Origin: CAZMCC01 sp964564695
GTDB lineage: Bacteria; Planctomycetota; Phycisphaerae; Phycisphaerales; UBA1924
Reading direction: 5' to 3'
Length of the DNA: 48,642 bases
NCBI GenBank assembly: GCA_964564695.1
Contig: CAZMCC010000015.1
Location: forward strand, 1 to 48,642
Below, one piece after another: positions 23,093 through 32,444 of this stretch; the stretch's first letter is position 1, and each line of letters opens with the position of its first letter. A program made the translations under genes and the position numbers. Under the pieces are notes generated by a model. That model searched no databases. It had not been told where the DNA came from and saw only the letters and a list, made by a program, of their open reading frames with translations.

Positions 23093-24313
23093 CTACATGC
23101 GTTCGAGCAGTGATCCTCGGCGCTTTACGCGCCGACGCACTTCGAGAACCGTGAGCTCGGCGCGGAGCTGTGCGGAATCGAGCCCGACCGCGCGTGTCAG
23201 TTCCTCCACCGAACGCGGGGCGTCGAGCGCCGCGAGGATGGACGCCTGAGTTGGGGTCAAACCGATCGGCGCAGTCGCGGCGGCGGCCGGCGGCGCGGAC
23301 GGGCATAGATCCGTGGCCGGTTCCGGGTCGCTACCGCGTTCGGGTGGGGTGAAGCGGGAGGCGTGGGTGCCGCCGTGGTGGTGACGGGCCTGGCTCTCGA
23401 GCGCCTGCACGACGTCCTCGGGGTGGGTGACGAGGAGGGCCGAGCCGGCTTTGAGGAGTTCGAGCGAGCCCTCGGAGGCGGGGGAGTCGACGCGCCCGGG
23501 GACGCAGAAGACCTCGCGCCCCTGTTCGGCGGCGTCGCGGGCCGTGATGAGGGCGCCGGAGCGTCGCCCGGCCTCGATGACCAGGATGCCCAGGGCGAGC
23601 CCCGCGATGAGGCGGTTGCGCGCGGGGAAGTTCTCGGAGGTGGGCGGGGTGTTCAGGGGCAACTCGCTTATGAGCGCGCCGCGAACGCCGTTGTCAGAGG
23701 TGATGGCGTCGAAGAGGGCGGCGTTTTCGGGTGGGTAGCGGTGGGCCAGGCCGCAGCCGAGCACGGCGATGGTGCGTGAGAGCGATCCCGGCCGGGCGGA
23801 GCGGAGGGTGGCGGAGTGGGCGGCGGTGTCGATGCCGCGGGCGCCGCCCGAGACGACGGTGAGGCCGGCCTGCGCGAAGTGGGCGGCGAAGCGGGCCGTT
23901 TGTTCGAGGCCGTAGGGCGTGCAGGAGCGTGAGCCGACGATGCCGACGGCGTAGCGATCGGCCCCGAGCGGGTCGAGGGCGCCCTGGACGTAGAGCAGGG
24001 GCGGGGCGTCGGGGAGTTCGCGGAGCAGTTCGGGGTAGGCGTCGTCGGCGATCGAGATGAGGGTGACGCCGAGGCGGTCGGCGAGGTCGAGCTCGCGGGC
24101 GGCGGCGTCGGCGGAGGTCCCCAGGGCGTCGTGGATGGCCCGGGAGCGATCCGGGCCGATGCCCTTGATGCGGCGCAGGCCGGTGGGCGAGAGCTCGAGA
24201 GCGGCGGCCGGCGATCCGGTCGCTTCCACCAGGCGTGCGATGAGCCTGGGCCCGAGGCCGTGCGTGAGCGTGAGGCGGAGGAGGGCGACGGTCTCGGGGC
24301 CGATGTTCGGCAT
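23093..24313 (-). CDS. dprA: DNA-processing protein DprA
   Basis: 406 residues. N-terminal helix-hairpin-helix region (LTHGLGPRLIARLVEATGSP, IKGIGPDRSRAI), central extended Rossmann fold (YAVGIVGSRSCTPYGLEQTA, VVSGGARGIDTAAHSATL, ENFPARNRLIAGLALGILVI) and a C-terminal winged-helix domain (LTPTQASILAALDAPRSVEE). The protein binds incoming single-stranded DNA and loads RecA during transformation or other recombination. A low-complexity linker (about 320-345) precedes the winged helix. The start is the ATG of MPNIGPETVALL. It is upstream of lexA on the same strand, with possible promoter elements between, and divergent from the SpoIID-like gene. Confidence 0.95.
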   Translation of the reverse strand: MPNIGPETVALLRLTLTHGLGPRLIARLVEATGSPAAALELSPTGLRRIKGIGPDRSRAIHDALGTSADAAARELDLADRLGVTLISIADDAYPELLRELPDAPPLLYVQGALDPLGADRYAVGIVGSRSCTPYGLEQTARFAAHFAQAGLTVVSGGARGIDTAAHSATLRSARPGSLSRTIAVLGCGLAHRYPPENAALFDAITSDNGVRGALISELPLNTPPTSENFPARNRLIAGLALGILVIEAGRRSGALITARDAAEQGREVFCVPGRVDSPASEGSLELLKAGSALLVTHPEDVVQALESQARHHHGGTHASRFTPPERGSDPEPATDLCPSAPPAAAATAPIGLTPTQASILAALDAPRSVEELTRAVGLDSAQLRAELTVLEVRRRVKRRGSLLERM

Positions 24314-24541
24314 CTGTGCAGTCTACGGAATTGGTGTCGGAGTGCAAGTGCCCGCGCTCGCCCACCTTCCCACGCACCCCCTACCCACCCCCTACCCACC
24401 CGCCATTTTCATCTTCACCGAAGCGGTCGGAGGCCCGACGCGAGCCCATCTGCGCGCGGAGAATGTGAAAGATGGGCGCGCGAAGTGCGCATGGTCGATC
24501 ACGTTCGCACCATGCGGAGCGCAGACATCGGCGGTGACGAC

Positions 24542-26143
24542 ATGACCAGGGACCAGCTTCGAGTGACCGGTGCGGTAGCGGCGGCGGCGTGCATCGTGCT
24601 CGCCTTGCTGTGGCTCAACCTCGCCTCGTGCTCGTCGAGCCAACCGACGTCGGGGTCGGGGGACGTCCAGGAGCCGATCGACGCCGACGCGTTCAAGGTC
24701 GCGGGCGTGAAGGGCGAGCCGCAGATGCGGGTCCGGATCTCCGCCGGGGCGACGACGGCCCAGTTCGACGGGGCGCCGGAGTTCACCATCCTGCCCGCGG
24801 GGCTGGTGGCGGCCCGCGAAGAGACCCAGACGCCCGTGCAGGGCCCGCTGGCGGTGCTGCTGACCGGGAGCGAGTGGGTCGTTCGCGACGGGGCGGGGCG
24901 CGAGCGGCGGGTGGCGGCGGACCGGGACCTGGAGATCACCCCGCTGGTCGAGGGGGCCAAGGGCGAGTCGCTGGTGACGGTCTCTCCCCCGGGGCTCAAG
25001 TACCCGGGCAAGTTCCGGCTGATCGCGTCGCGGACCGAGGCGCCGCTGATGAACTCGGCCTCGGCGGCTGGGCCCACGATGAACACGAAGCCGGCATCGG
25101 GGGGGGCGGCGAAGTCGTCGACGGCGGGGCAGAAGGGACGGGCGGGCTCGGGCTATCAGCAGGAAGCCACGCCGATGGGCGGGGCGCCGTTCGACATCAT
25201 CGAGTATGTGGGGCTCGAGACCTACCTGCCGGGCGTCGTGGCGAAGGAGCTGTTCGCGGACTGGAACCTGCGGACGTACCAGTCGCAGGCGATCGCGGCC
25301 CGGAGCTATGCGATCCATGAGCGGCTGCGGAGCATGGCCGCGGGCAAGAGCTTCGACGTTGAGAGCACGCAGCGCGACCAGGTGTATGGCGGCGCGACGG
25401 AGTCGGCGGTGGCGCTCGAGGGTGTGAAGTCGACGCGCGGGATGATCGTCGAGTTCAACGGGACGGTGCTGCGGACGTACTACTCGAGCACGTGCGGCGG
25501 GCGGGTGGCGTCGGCGCGAGAGATCTGGCCGACGGGCAAGGGATTCGAGTTCAACCGCGCGGCGCCGCTGCAGGCGCAGAAGCGCGACCACGCGTGCCAG
25601 CGCTCGCCGCTGTACACGTGGACGGTGGAGCGTGACCGGGCCGAGCTCGTGCAGCGGCTCCGGGCGTTCGGCCAGAAGAACGGGTACGCGGTGCGGAACC
25701 TGACGGACCTGGTGGACATCAAGGCGACGAAGTTCAACAACGTCGGACGCCCGGTCGAGTACCGGCTCGTGCAGCCGGACAACAAGTGGTGGACGCTCAA
25801 GGCGGAAGAGCTGCGGATCGCGTGCAACACCGAGCCGAGCGCGACGAAGAACGCGGAGGAGTTCTCCGATGTGATCGCGGCGCCTCCGGGCTCGGCGGGC
25901 GCGGCACCCGCGAAGCTCGAGACGCTCGGCGCAGTCCCGGCGATCACCCGCAAGACGCGCGTCAACAGCGGCGACCTCGCGTTCACCTTCAACGGGTCGA
26001 GCGTGACGATTACGGGGCGCGGGTTCGGGCACGGCGTGGGGATGTGCCAGTACTGTGCTAAAGGCTTCAGCGAGCAGGGGTACAGCGCGCCCAAGATCCT
26101 CGAGACGTTCTATCCGGGGGCGAAGGTCGTGAAGGCGTACTGA
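24542..26143 (+). CDS. SpoIID/LytB-domain lipoprotein
   Basis: 533 residues from the ATG of MTRDQLRVTGAVA. A signal segment ACIVLALLWLNLASCSSS carries a lipobox (L-A-S-C), so it is likely a lipoprotein. The SpoIID/LytB domain occupies the second half: IEYVGLETYLPGVVAKELFA (catalytic Glu in AKELF), YQSQAIAARSYAI, YGGATESAVALEGVKSTRGM, YYSSTCGGRVASA and the terminal GRGFGHGVGMCQYCAKGF. SpoIID-type enzymes are lytic transglycosylases acting on stripped peptidoglycan glycans, known from sporulation but widespread in non-spore-formers. The N-terminal 200 residues are unrecognised beta-rich sequence. It is divergent from dprA; the roughly 230-base gap holds only a short ACCCACCCCCT tandem repeat. 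Confidence 0.9.
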   Translation: MTRDQLRVTGAVAAAACIVLALLWLNLASCSSSQPTSGSGDVQEPIDADAFKVAGVKGEPQMRVRISAGATTAQFDGAPEFTILPAGLVAAREETQTPVQGPLAVLLTGSEWVVRDGAGRERRVAADRDLEITPLVEGAKGESLVTVSPPGLKYPGKFRLIASRTEAPLMNSASAAGPTMNTKPASGGAAKSSTAGQKGRAGSGYQQEATPMGGAPFDIIEYVGLETYLPGVVAKELFADWNLRTYQSQAIAARSYAIHERLRSMAAGKSFDVESTQRDQVYGGATESAVALEGVKSTRGMIVEFNGTVLRTYYSSTCGGRVASAREIWPTGKGFEFNRAAPLQAQKRDHACQRSPLYTWTVERDRAELVQRLRAFGQKNGYAVRNLTDLVDIKATKFNNVGRPVEYRLVQPDNKWWTLKAEELRIACNTEPSATKNAEEFSDVIAAPPGSAGAAPAKLETLGAVPAITRKTRVNSGDLAFTFNGSSVTITGRGFGHGVGMCQYCAKGFSEQGYSAPKILETFYPGAKVVKAY

Positions 26144-26275
26144 GCAGGACGTTCAATTCGACCGGGCCGGGATGGGTCCGGGCCAACGAACTTTTCAAGG
26201 TCTACGAAACCCGCGGTGTACCCTTCCCGTAGGGACTGGGACCTCGTGGTGGGTCGGGTGCTTGAGGGGCAGAAG

Positions 26276-28909
26276 ATGCCATCGACACGGCAAACGTGGC
26301 GGTGCCTGGCCGTCGGTATGACTCTGTGCGCTCTGGGAGCCGGTGCGCTGGGGCAAACGTGCGGCCCGCAGTGGCTGGCCGGCGAAGGGGTGCCGGGGAC
26401 GAACCAGGGCATCCTCGCGTCGGTGGTTTGGGACCCGGACGGGGAAGGCCCAGAGACTCCGAAGGTCGCGGTGGGTGGCGCCTTCACGATCGCGGGGACG
26501 ACGCTTGCGAACTACGTTGCGACGTACGACCCACAGACGGGGGAGTGGTCGCGGCTGGGGAACGGCTTCAACAGCATGGTGCTGTCGCTGGCGGTGCTCC
26601 CGGAGGGGGGGCTGGTCGCGGGCGGCACGTTCACACAGGCCGACGGCCAGACGGCACGGCGTGTGGCGCGCTGGAACGGGTCCGGCTGGGTGGCGATGGG
26701 GCAGGGCTTTGACGCGAACGTCTCTGCGGTGACGGTCAGGCCAAACGGGGATGTGATCGCCGCCGGCGCGTTCACGCACTCGGGAGCGACAGCGATCAAC
26801 CGCATCGCGCGCTGGGACGGCGCCGCGTGGCAGGGCCTGGGGACCGGGATCATCGCGCCCGATGGCCTGGGCGTGTTCGCGCTCTCGTCGCTGGACAATG
26901 GCGACCTGGTTGCGGGGGGCGAGTTCACGAACGCGGGCGGACTGGCGGCGGCGAACGTCGCGCGGTGGGATGGTGCGTGGCACGCGATGGCGGCGGGCTT
27001 CGACAGCAACGTCCGCGCGTTCACCCATTGGGACAGCGACGGGGCGGGGCCCTTGCCCGTGCGCCTGGTGGCGGCGGGGAACTTCACCGCCCGGGCCGCG
27101 ATCTGGTCGGGATCGGCGTGGTTGAATCTGACCGGGCTGAGCGTGATCGACGCGCTCGGTACGACAGCGGGCGGGCAGCTCGTGGCGGGGAGCGGCCTCA
27201 ACAACAACGGCGTGTACGTCCGCACGGGGAGCACGTGGCAGGTGCTCGGCGGCGGGGCCAAGGGCGTCGCGACGTCGTTCGCCGCACTGCCGGACGGACG
27301 TCTGTTCGTCGGCGGCGGGAGCTTCTATCTCGTGAACAGCAGCGCGACGCCGACTTCCAACGTCGGCTTGTGGGACGGCACATCGTGGACGGTGCCCGGC
27401 TCGGGGTTCAATCATGAAGTGTGGTCCCTGGCGCCGACGCCGGGCGGCGGGCTGATCGCGGGCGGATGGTTCACCGGGGTGGATGAACAGCAGCGCACCG
27501 ACATGGTCGCGCGCTGGGACGGCACGCGGTGGTCGCCGATGGGAACGGGGCCCTACGCGCCCGGCGCCGGCGTATTCGAGGTGTTCGCGACGCAGAATGG
27601 CGAGGTGTTCGCCGCGGGCAGCTTCACGAGGATCGGCGGGACGCTCGCGAACAACATCGCGCGGTGGAGCGGGAGTGCCTGGGTAGCGATGGGGACGGGG
27701 ATCACCACCGGCGGCGTGAACACGTTCGCGCAGCTCCCCAATGGCAACGTTGTCGTGGGCGGCAATTTCACGAGCGCCGGCGGGGTGCCGGCGGTCAGCC
27801 TCGCGGTGTGGAACGGGTCGGTGTGGAGCGCCTTTGGCGGCTCGGAGCGGGCCGTCCAGGACATGGTCGTCACGGCGTCGGGCGAGTTCTTCACCGTCAA
27901 CGAGCCCGCCCCCGGCAGCACGACGATGTTCGTGCGCCGGTGGAACGGGAGCGCGTGGGAGAACTTCGGCACGGCGTTCAATCGGACGTCGCTGCAGTAT
28001 CTGGGCGCGATCGCGGCCCTGCCGGGCGGCGGCGTCGTGGTCGGGGGACGGTTCACCTCCAGCGCGGACGGCCCGATGACCAACATCGCGTACTGGAACG
28101 GAACGCAATGGGCCGCGCTCGGGGCCGGCGTGAGCGACCCCGTGGTTGACATCGCTGTGCTCGAGGACGGGTCGATCGTCGCGCTGGGCCGTCCTACGTC
28201 GGGGACCAGCCGGGCTTGGCGCTGGAACGGCTCGTTGTGGTCCGACATGGGAGTTATGGCGAGCAACCTGCAGGGTCCGCGGACGTTCGCGGCGATCCCG
28301 GGCGGCCTTGCGATCGGCGGTGACTTCGTGGGCGCGGCCGGCAAGGTGTCGGCGTACTTCGCGCGCTGGTCGCTCACGGGCGCTCCGGGCGCCGCGTTTG
28401 ACCCGGTCGACACGACGGTGAACGCCGGCGAGACCGTGACGCTCAGCGCCACGCCCGAAGCCGGGTTCGAGGGCGTCGGCGTGCAGTGGCTGCGCAACGG
28501 GAAGCCGATCAGCGACGGCGCGGGCGGGGCCTCGCCCGGCGGCGGGACGGTGAGCGGGGCGAGCCACGCGCTCGAGAGCCCGACCGACGGGACGCCCGCG
28601 GAGCTTGTGATCGACGGCGTTCAGCCGAGCGATGCGGGCGAGTACGCCGCGGTCTTCAGCAACACGTGCGGCGGGAGCACGACCGCCGCGGCGAGCGTCA
28701 CGGTCAAGGGCCCGGCATGTCCGACGGACATCGACGGCAACGGCGTGGTGAACTCCACCGACGTGGGAGAGTTCATCAACGCGTGGTTCCTCGACCAGGT
28801 GAAGGGCACGCTCGTCGCCGACTGGGACGGGAACGGAATCGTGAACTCCACCGACGTGGGCGAGTTCATCAACAGCTGGTTCGAGGACATCGCGGCCGGC
28901 TGCGGGTGA
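26276..28909 (+). CDS. Secreted beta-propeller/Ig-like protein with GC-type dockerin (paralog 1)
   Basis: 877 residues from the ATG of MPSTRQTWRCLAVG, giving a signal peptide (GMTLCALGAGALGQ). Residues 30-700 are about 14 kelch-like repeats of roughly 45 residues with units such as GGEFTNAGGLAAANVARWDG and VVGGNFTSAGGVPAVSLAVW, predicting one or two beta-propellers. An Ig-like domain (VDTTVNAGETVTLSATPEAG ... GEYAAVFSN) follows. The C-terminal 60 residues are a GC-type dockerin: CPTDIDGNGVVNSTDVGEFI and DWDGNGIVNSTDVGEFINSW, two EF-hand-like calcium loops bounded by Cys. Typical of Phycisphaerae surface proteins; ligand unknown. An intrinsic terminator follows. It is tandem with a paralog. 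Confidence 0.9.
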   Translation: MPSTRQTWRCLAVGMTLCALGAGALGQTCGPQWLAGEGVPGTNQGILASVVWDPDGEGPETPKVAVGGAFTIAGTTLANYVATYDPQTGEWSRLGNGFNSMVLSLAVLPEGGLVAGGTFTQADGQTARRVARWNGSGWVAMGQGFDANVSAVTVRPNGDVIAAGAFTHSGATAINRIARWDGAAWQGLGTGIIAPDGLGVFALSSLDNGDLVAGGEFTNAGGLAAANVARWDGAWHAMAAGFDSNVRAFTHWDSDGAGPLPVRLVAAGNFTARAAIWSGSAWLNLTGLSVIDALGTTAGGQLVAGSGLNNNGVYVRTGSTWQVLGGGAKGVATSFAALPDGRLFVGGGSFYLVNSSATPTSNVGLWDGTSWTVPGSGFNHEVWSLAPTPGGGLIAGGWFTGVDEQQRTDMVARWDGTRWSPMGTGPYAPGAGVFEVFATQNGEVFAAGSFTRIGGTLANNIARWSGSAWVAMGTGITTGGVNTFAQLPNGNVVVGGNFTSAGGVPAVSLAVWNGSVWSAFGGSERAVQDMVVTASGEFFTVNEPAPGSTTMFVRRWNGSAWENFGTAFNRTSLQYLGAIAALPGGGVVVGGRFTSSADGPMTNIAYWNGTQWAALGAGVSDPVVDIAVLEDGSIVALGRPTSGTSRAWRWNGSLWSDMGVMASNLQGPRTFAAIPGGLAIGGDFVGAAGKVSAYFARWSLTGAPGAAFDPVDTTVNAGETVTLSATPEAGFEGVGVQWLRNGKPISDGAGGASPGGGTVSGASHALESPTDGTPAELVIDGVQPSDAGEYAAVFSNTCGGSTTAAASVTVKGPACPTDIDGNGVVNSTDVGEFINAWFLDQVKGTLVADWDGNGIVNSTDVGEFINSWFEDIAAGCG

Positions 28910-28950
28910 CCCCGGGCCCCCAGCCCAACTTCGGATGACACCTGAAACTG

Positions 28951-28986
28951 CGGGCCCGCCGAGCGACTCGGCGGGCCCGTTTCGTG
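28951..28986 (+). terminator. Intrinsic terminator after the first dockerin gene
   Basis: CGGGCCCGCCGAG and CTCGGCGGGCCCG form a perfect 13-bp stem with a CGA loop followed by TTTC. It separates the two tandem paralogs transcriptionally. Confidence 0.7.
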
Positions 28987-29118
28987 CGCACCGGGCGGGG
29001 TTCGGCCGGAACGGTCGATTCGCCCGTTTCCGTGTGGTATCTTCGAGCAACCGTGGCAACGGGCTCCGCGTAGTGTTGAGAGCGTTCACTCGGACGCTCT
29101 CGTGGGAGGTTCTCAATC

Positions 29119-31785
29119 GTGATGAAGCAAGCCAAGTCGTGGCGCCGGTGCGCCGTTGCTGTCGTGTTGTCCGCGGGCGGTTCGGGCGCGCTGGCGCAGA
29201 GCTGCGATCCGCATTGGCTCCCGGGCATGGGGATGGCCGGGACCAACGGGATCATCAACGACTCGGCGATGTGGGACCCCGATGGCGACGGGCCGGCGAC
29301 GCCCAGGGTGGTGGTGACCGGGTTCTTCACGGTCGCCGGGGATGTCTTGGCGAACAACATCGCCGCGTGGGACCCGGACACCGGTGAGTGGTCGGCCCTG
29401 GGCAGCGGGCTCAACGACGGCGGTTACGACGTGGCCCCTGGTCCGGACGGCACGCTGTACGCGGTGGGAGTGTTCACCAGCGCTGGCGGGAACGCGGCGC
29501 TGCGCGCGGCGCGGTGGAGCGGCGGCGCGTGGTCGGCGATGGGGGCCGGGTTCAATGGCCTGCCGGTCGAGCTGCTGGTGATGCCGGGCGGGGATGTCCT
29601 TGCGGGCGGCTCGTTCGACCACTCGGGGGCGATCGTGACGCGGGGCATCGCGCGGTGGGATGGCTCGGCGTGGTCGGAGTTCGCCGGCGGCGTGCGCGCC
29701 GGGGTGGGCGGCACGGCGGTGAGCAGTCTCACGTTCCTGCCCGACGGGCAGCTCGTGGTGGGCGGCACCTTCACGCTCGCCGGCGTCATTGCGGCGAACA
29801 ACGTGGCACGGTGGGACGGGTCGGCGTGGCACGCGATGAGCACCGGGTTTGGCAACTCGGTGGGCCCGCTGACGGTGTGGGACAGCGACGGGGCCGGTCC
29901 TCTGCCGGCACAACTGGTTGCGGCCGTCGACTCGACGCCCACCAAGCGCGTGCATCAGTGGAACGGCACGACGTGGACACAGCTCAGCGGCGGCTGGAGC
30001 GGTTCGATCACGGGCCTGGGCGTCTCGCCTGCGGGGGATCTGGTTCTCAGCGCCAACACTGGCGCGGGATATGCCTTCCGGCGCTCGGGGGTGAGCTGGG
30101 TCACGCTGGGAACCGGGCTCGACCTGAGCGTGAACACGTTCACGAACATGCCCGACGGGCGGATGTTCGCGGGCGGGATGTTCCATCGCGCCGGCGACTT
30201 CGGGGCCGCGAGCGCCGCGGCCTGGGATGGCACGGCGTGGGCCGCGACTTGCACCGGGACCGACGGCTCGATCAGCGCCATCTCCCGCACCGCCGACGGC
30301 GGGGCGATCGTGTGCGGCAACTTCAAGACCATCGGCGACGGCGTGCAGGCGGAGTCCATCGCCCGCTGGAGCGGCGCGCAGTGGTCGACGCTGGGCGCGG
30401 GGCGCGATGTCGCCGTCGGGCGTGTGATCGAGCGGGCCAATGGCGAGGTGATCGCGAGCGGCAACTTCCAGACCATCGGCGGCGTGACGGCCCGGAACAT
30501 CGCGCGGTACAACGGCACGACGTGGGTCCCGATGGGGTCGGGAATCACCGGAGTGAGCCCCAGCTACATCAGCTCGCTTGTTGAATTGCCGAACGGGGAC
30601 GTGGTGGCCGCGGGCGGGTTCAACAGCGCCGGCGGCGTGGCGGTGAACAACATCGCAAAGTGGAACGGAACCGCGTGGAGCGCGATGGGATCGGGGATCG
30701 GCGCGGGGGTGAACGACCTGGCGCGTTCGACGGCGGGCGCGATTTACGCGGCGACCGATTTCCAGGTCGGACCCACGGTGGTGGTGATGCGCTGGACCGG
30801 AGCGTCGTGGGTTCCGCTCGGCGGCGGGTTCAACGGGGCGCCGAACGGGAGTTGGATCCGGAGTATCACGGTGCTCCCGAGCGGCCTCCCCGTGGTCGGC
30901 GGCCGCTTCGCGATGGCGGGCGGCGTGCCCGCGGCGAACATCGCTTACTGGACCGGCACGCAGTGGGCCCCGCTGGGTTCGGGCCTCAACGGAAACGTGA
31001 CCGACGTGCTCGCGTTGAGCGACGGGTCGGTGATCGCTTCGGGCGACTTCACGACGGCCGGCGGGCAGCCGGCGGAGCACATCGCCAAGTGGAACGGCAC
31101 GTCGTGGGCGCCGATGGAATCCGGGCTGGTCAGGGTCATCGCCCGGGAGATTCTCCTGGCGGAACTCGCCGGGGGCGACGTGGCCGCGGCGGGGAGCTTC
31201 TCGACGGCGGGCGGGCGGCTCGCGTCGAACTTCGCACGGTGGTCGCTCTCCGGGCACCCCGAGGTCGTGAACGATCCGGTCGACGTAACGGTGAACCTGG
31301 GCGAGACGTTCGTCTTCAACGCCACGCCGGAGGCGGGCTTTGAAGGCGTGAGCGTGCAGTGGACCCGCAACGGCGTGCCGATCAGCAACGGCTCGGGCGG
31401 CGCTTCGCCCGGCGGCGGGTTCGTGCAGGGGGCCGTGGCGGACGTCACCAGCCCGACGGGCGGGTCGCCGGCCGTGCTGATCGTCGAGCAGACGCGCATC
31501 GGCGATGCCGGGGACTACGCGGCGATCTTCTTCAACGATTGCGGCGAGGCGACGAGCGAAGCCGCGACCGGCACGATTATCGGTCCCAAGTGCCCGGCCG
31601 ACTTCGACGAAAGCGGCGTGGTGAACGCGGCCGACGTGGACGGGTTCATTAACGCATGGTTCGCCGATCAGGTCAAGGGCACGCTCGTCGCCGATTGGGA
31701 CAGCAGCGGGATCGTGAATTCCATCGACGTCGGTGAGTTCATCAACGGCTGGTTCGTGGATATCGGGAACGGCTGCGCCGGCTGA
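29119..31785 (+). CDS. Secreted beta-propeller/Ig-like protein with GC-type dockerin (paralog 2)
   Basis: 888 residues; GTGGGAGG lies upstream of the ATG of MMKQAKSWRRCAVAVVL, which starts a signal peptide cleaved near GALAQ. Same architecture as the preceding gene: kelch-like repeats (GGTFTLAGVIAANNVARWDG, GGRFAMAGGVPAANIAYWTG), an Ig-like domain (VDVTVNLGETFVFNATPEAG) and a dockerin with CPADFDESGVVNAADVDGFI and DWDSSGIVNSIDVGEFINGW. The dockerin pair and the Ig domain are the best conserved parts between the paralogs. A recent-enough tandem duplication is the simplest origin. No cohesin-like partner is visible in this window. Confidence 0.9.
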   Translation: MMKQAKSWRRCAVAVVLSAGGSGALAQSCDPHWLPGMGMAGTNGIINDSAMWDPDGDGPATPRVVVTGFFTVAGDVLANNIAAWDPDTGEWSALGSGLNDGGYDVAPGPDGTLYAVGVFTSAGGNAALRAARWSGGAWSAMGAGFNGLPVELLVMPGGDVLAGGSFDHSGAIVTRGIARWDGSAWSEFAGGVRAGVGGTAVSSLTFLPDGQLVVGGTFTLAGVIAANNVARWDGSAWHAMSTGFGNSVGPLTVWDSDGAGPLPAQLVAAVDSTPTKRVHQWNGTTWTQLSGGWSGSITGLGVSPAGDLVLSANTGAGYAFRRSGVSWVTLGTGLDLSVNTFTNMPDGRMFAGGMFHRAGDFGAASAAAWDGTAWAATCTGTDGSISAISRTADGGAIVCGNFKTIGDGVQAESIARWSGAQWSTLGAGRDVAVGRVIERANGEVIASGNFQTIGGVTARNIARYNGTTWVPMGSGITGVSPSYISSLVELPNGDVVAAGGFNSAGGVAVNNIAKWNGTAWSAMGSGIGAGVNDLARSTAGAIYAATDFQVGPTVVVMRWTGASWVPLGGGFNGAPNGSWIRSITVLPSGLPVVGGRFAMAGGVPAANIAYWTGTQWAPLGSGLNGNVTDVLALSDGSVIASGDFTTAGGQPAEHIAKWNGTSWAPMESGLVRVIAREILLAELAGGDVAAAGSFSTAGGRLASNFARWSLSGHPEVVNDPVDVTVNLGETFVFNATPEAGFEGVSVQWTRNGVPISNGSGGASPGGGFVQGAVADVTSPTGGSPAVLIVEQTRIGDAGDYAAIFFNDCGEATSEAATGTIIGPKCPADFDESGVVNAADVDGFINAWFADQVKGTLVADWDSSGIVNSIDVGEFINGWFVDIGNGCAG

Positions 31786-31863
31786 ATCCGAGCCTCCCGC
31801 GCGAGCGGGAGGTGTTGGACACCCGGACCCACGTGACCTCCCGCTTGCGCGGGAGGCTCGGAT
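31786..31863. repeat. 28-bp inverted repeat of two hairpins between convergent genes
   Basis: The arms 31786-31813 and 31836-31863 are inverted copies with one mismatch. Each arm is itself a hairpin: CCTCCCGC and GCGGGAGG around a GCGA loop in one, TTGC in the other. It fills the gap between the dockerin and EVE genes, so it may terminate both, though no T-run follows. Confidence 0.8.
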
Positions 31864-31872
31864 CAAGGCAGC

Positions 31873-32322
31873 TCAGGACGACAGCCCCGTCCGCTTGCGG
31901 ATCAGCGTGTCGACCGCGGGCGGCACGGGCATCACGCTCAACCGCGGCAGGCGCACGAGGTCGAAGCCCGCCCCCCCACCGACGCCGCCGAGCTTCGCGT
32001 CGGCCTTGACGTCCTCGAGCGTCAGCGGGGTCTTCGCGGGGGCGACGGGGGTGAGCTCGAAGACCGCGGCCTTAGGCTCGCCCTTGTGGTTCTTGCCGGG
32101 GTGCTTGGGGTCCTCGAAGGCGGCAGAAGCTGCGCGGGCGAGGCCGACGATCGCTTTCTCGTCGCCGGTGTGGTAGATGAAGAGGTCGTCGCCGGACTTG
32201 ATGGCTCGGATGTGGATGAGGGCGGCGGGGTTGGAAACGCCGTCCCAGGTGGTGCGCTTGTCGCGGACGAGGTCCGAGAAGCTGTACACGGAGGGCTCGG
32301 TCTTGAGGAGGTAGGTGGCCAC
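31873..32322 (-). CDS. EVE domain protein
   Basis: 149 residues from the GTG of VATYLLKTEPSVYSFSDL; the open frame continues upstream to 32457 but without family similarity. The EVE signature is clear: YLLKTEPSVYSFSDL, TTWDGVSNPAALIHIRAIKS, GDDLFIYHTGDEKAIVGLAR. EVE domains share the PUA-like fold and are thought to recognise modified bases in DNA or RNA; some accompany restriction systems, many are solitary housekeeping genes. No restriction genes are nearby, so I favour the solitary type. It is convergent with the dockerin gene and divergent from the coiled-coil gene. Confidence 0.88.
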   Translation of the reverse strand: MATYLLKTEPSVYSFSDLVRDKRTTWDGVSNPAALIHIRAIKSGDDLFIYHTGDEKAIVGLARAASAAFEDPKHPGKNHKGEPKAAVFELTPVAPAKTPLTLEDVKADAKLGGVGGGAGFDLVRLPRLSVMPVPPAVDTLIRKRTGLSS

Positions 32323-32444
32323 GCGGGGAGGATATGGGGCGGGGTTCAGGGAGGGTGTGCAAGGGCCGATATGGGTCGATGAGTCGAAGCCGCGGCCATG
32401 GTCGCCGCGAGTTACCGGCCATTCGAGGAGGCCAGGGCCCACCG

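Noticed and set aside
26195..29116. A 973-codon open frame on the minus strand opposite the first dockerin gene
   Set aside because: Its product is Arg/Pro/His-rich with no motif, and it mirrors a repetitive high-GC gene with clear domains and signal peptide on the plus strand. Long stop-free antisense frames are expected at this GC content.
29113..31866. A 917-codon open frame on the minus strand opposite the second dockerin gene
   Set aside because: Same reasoning: low-complexity Arg/His/Ala composition, no start context, and a well supported gene on the other strand.
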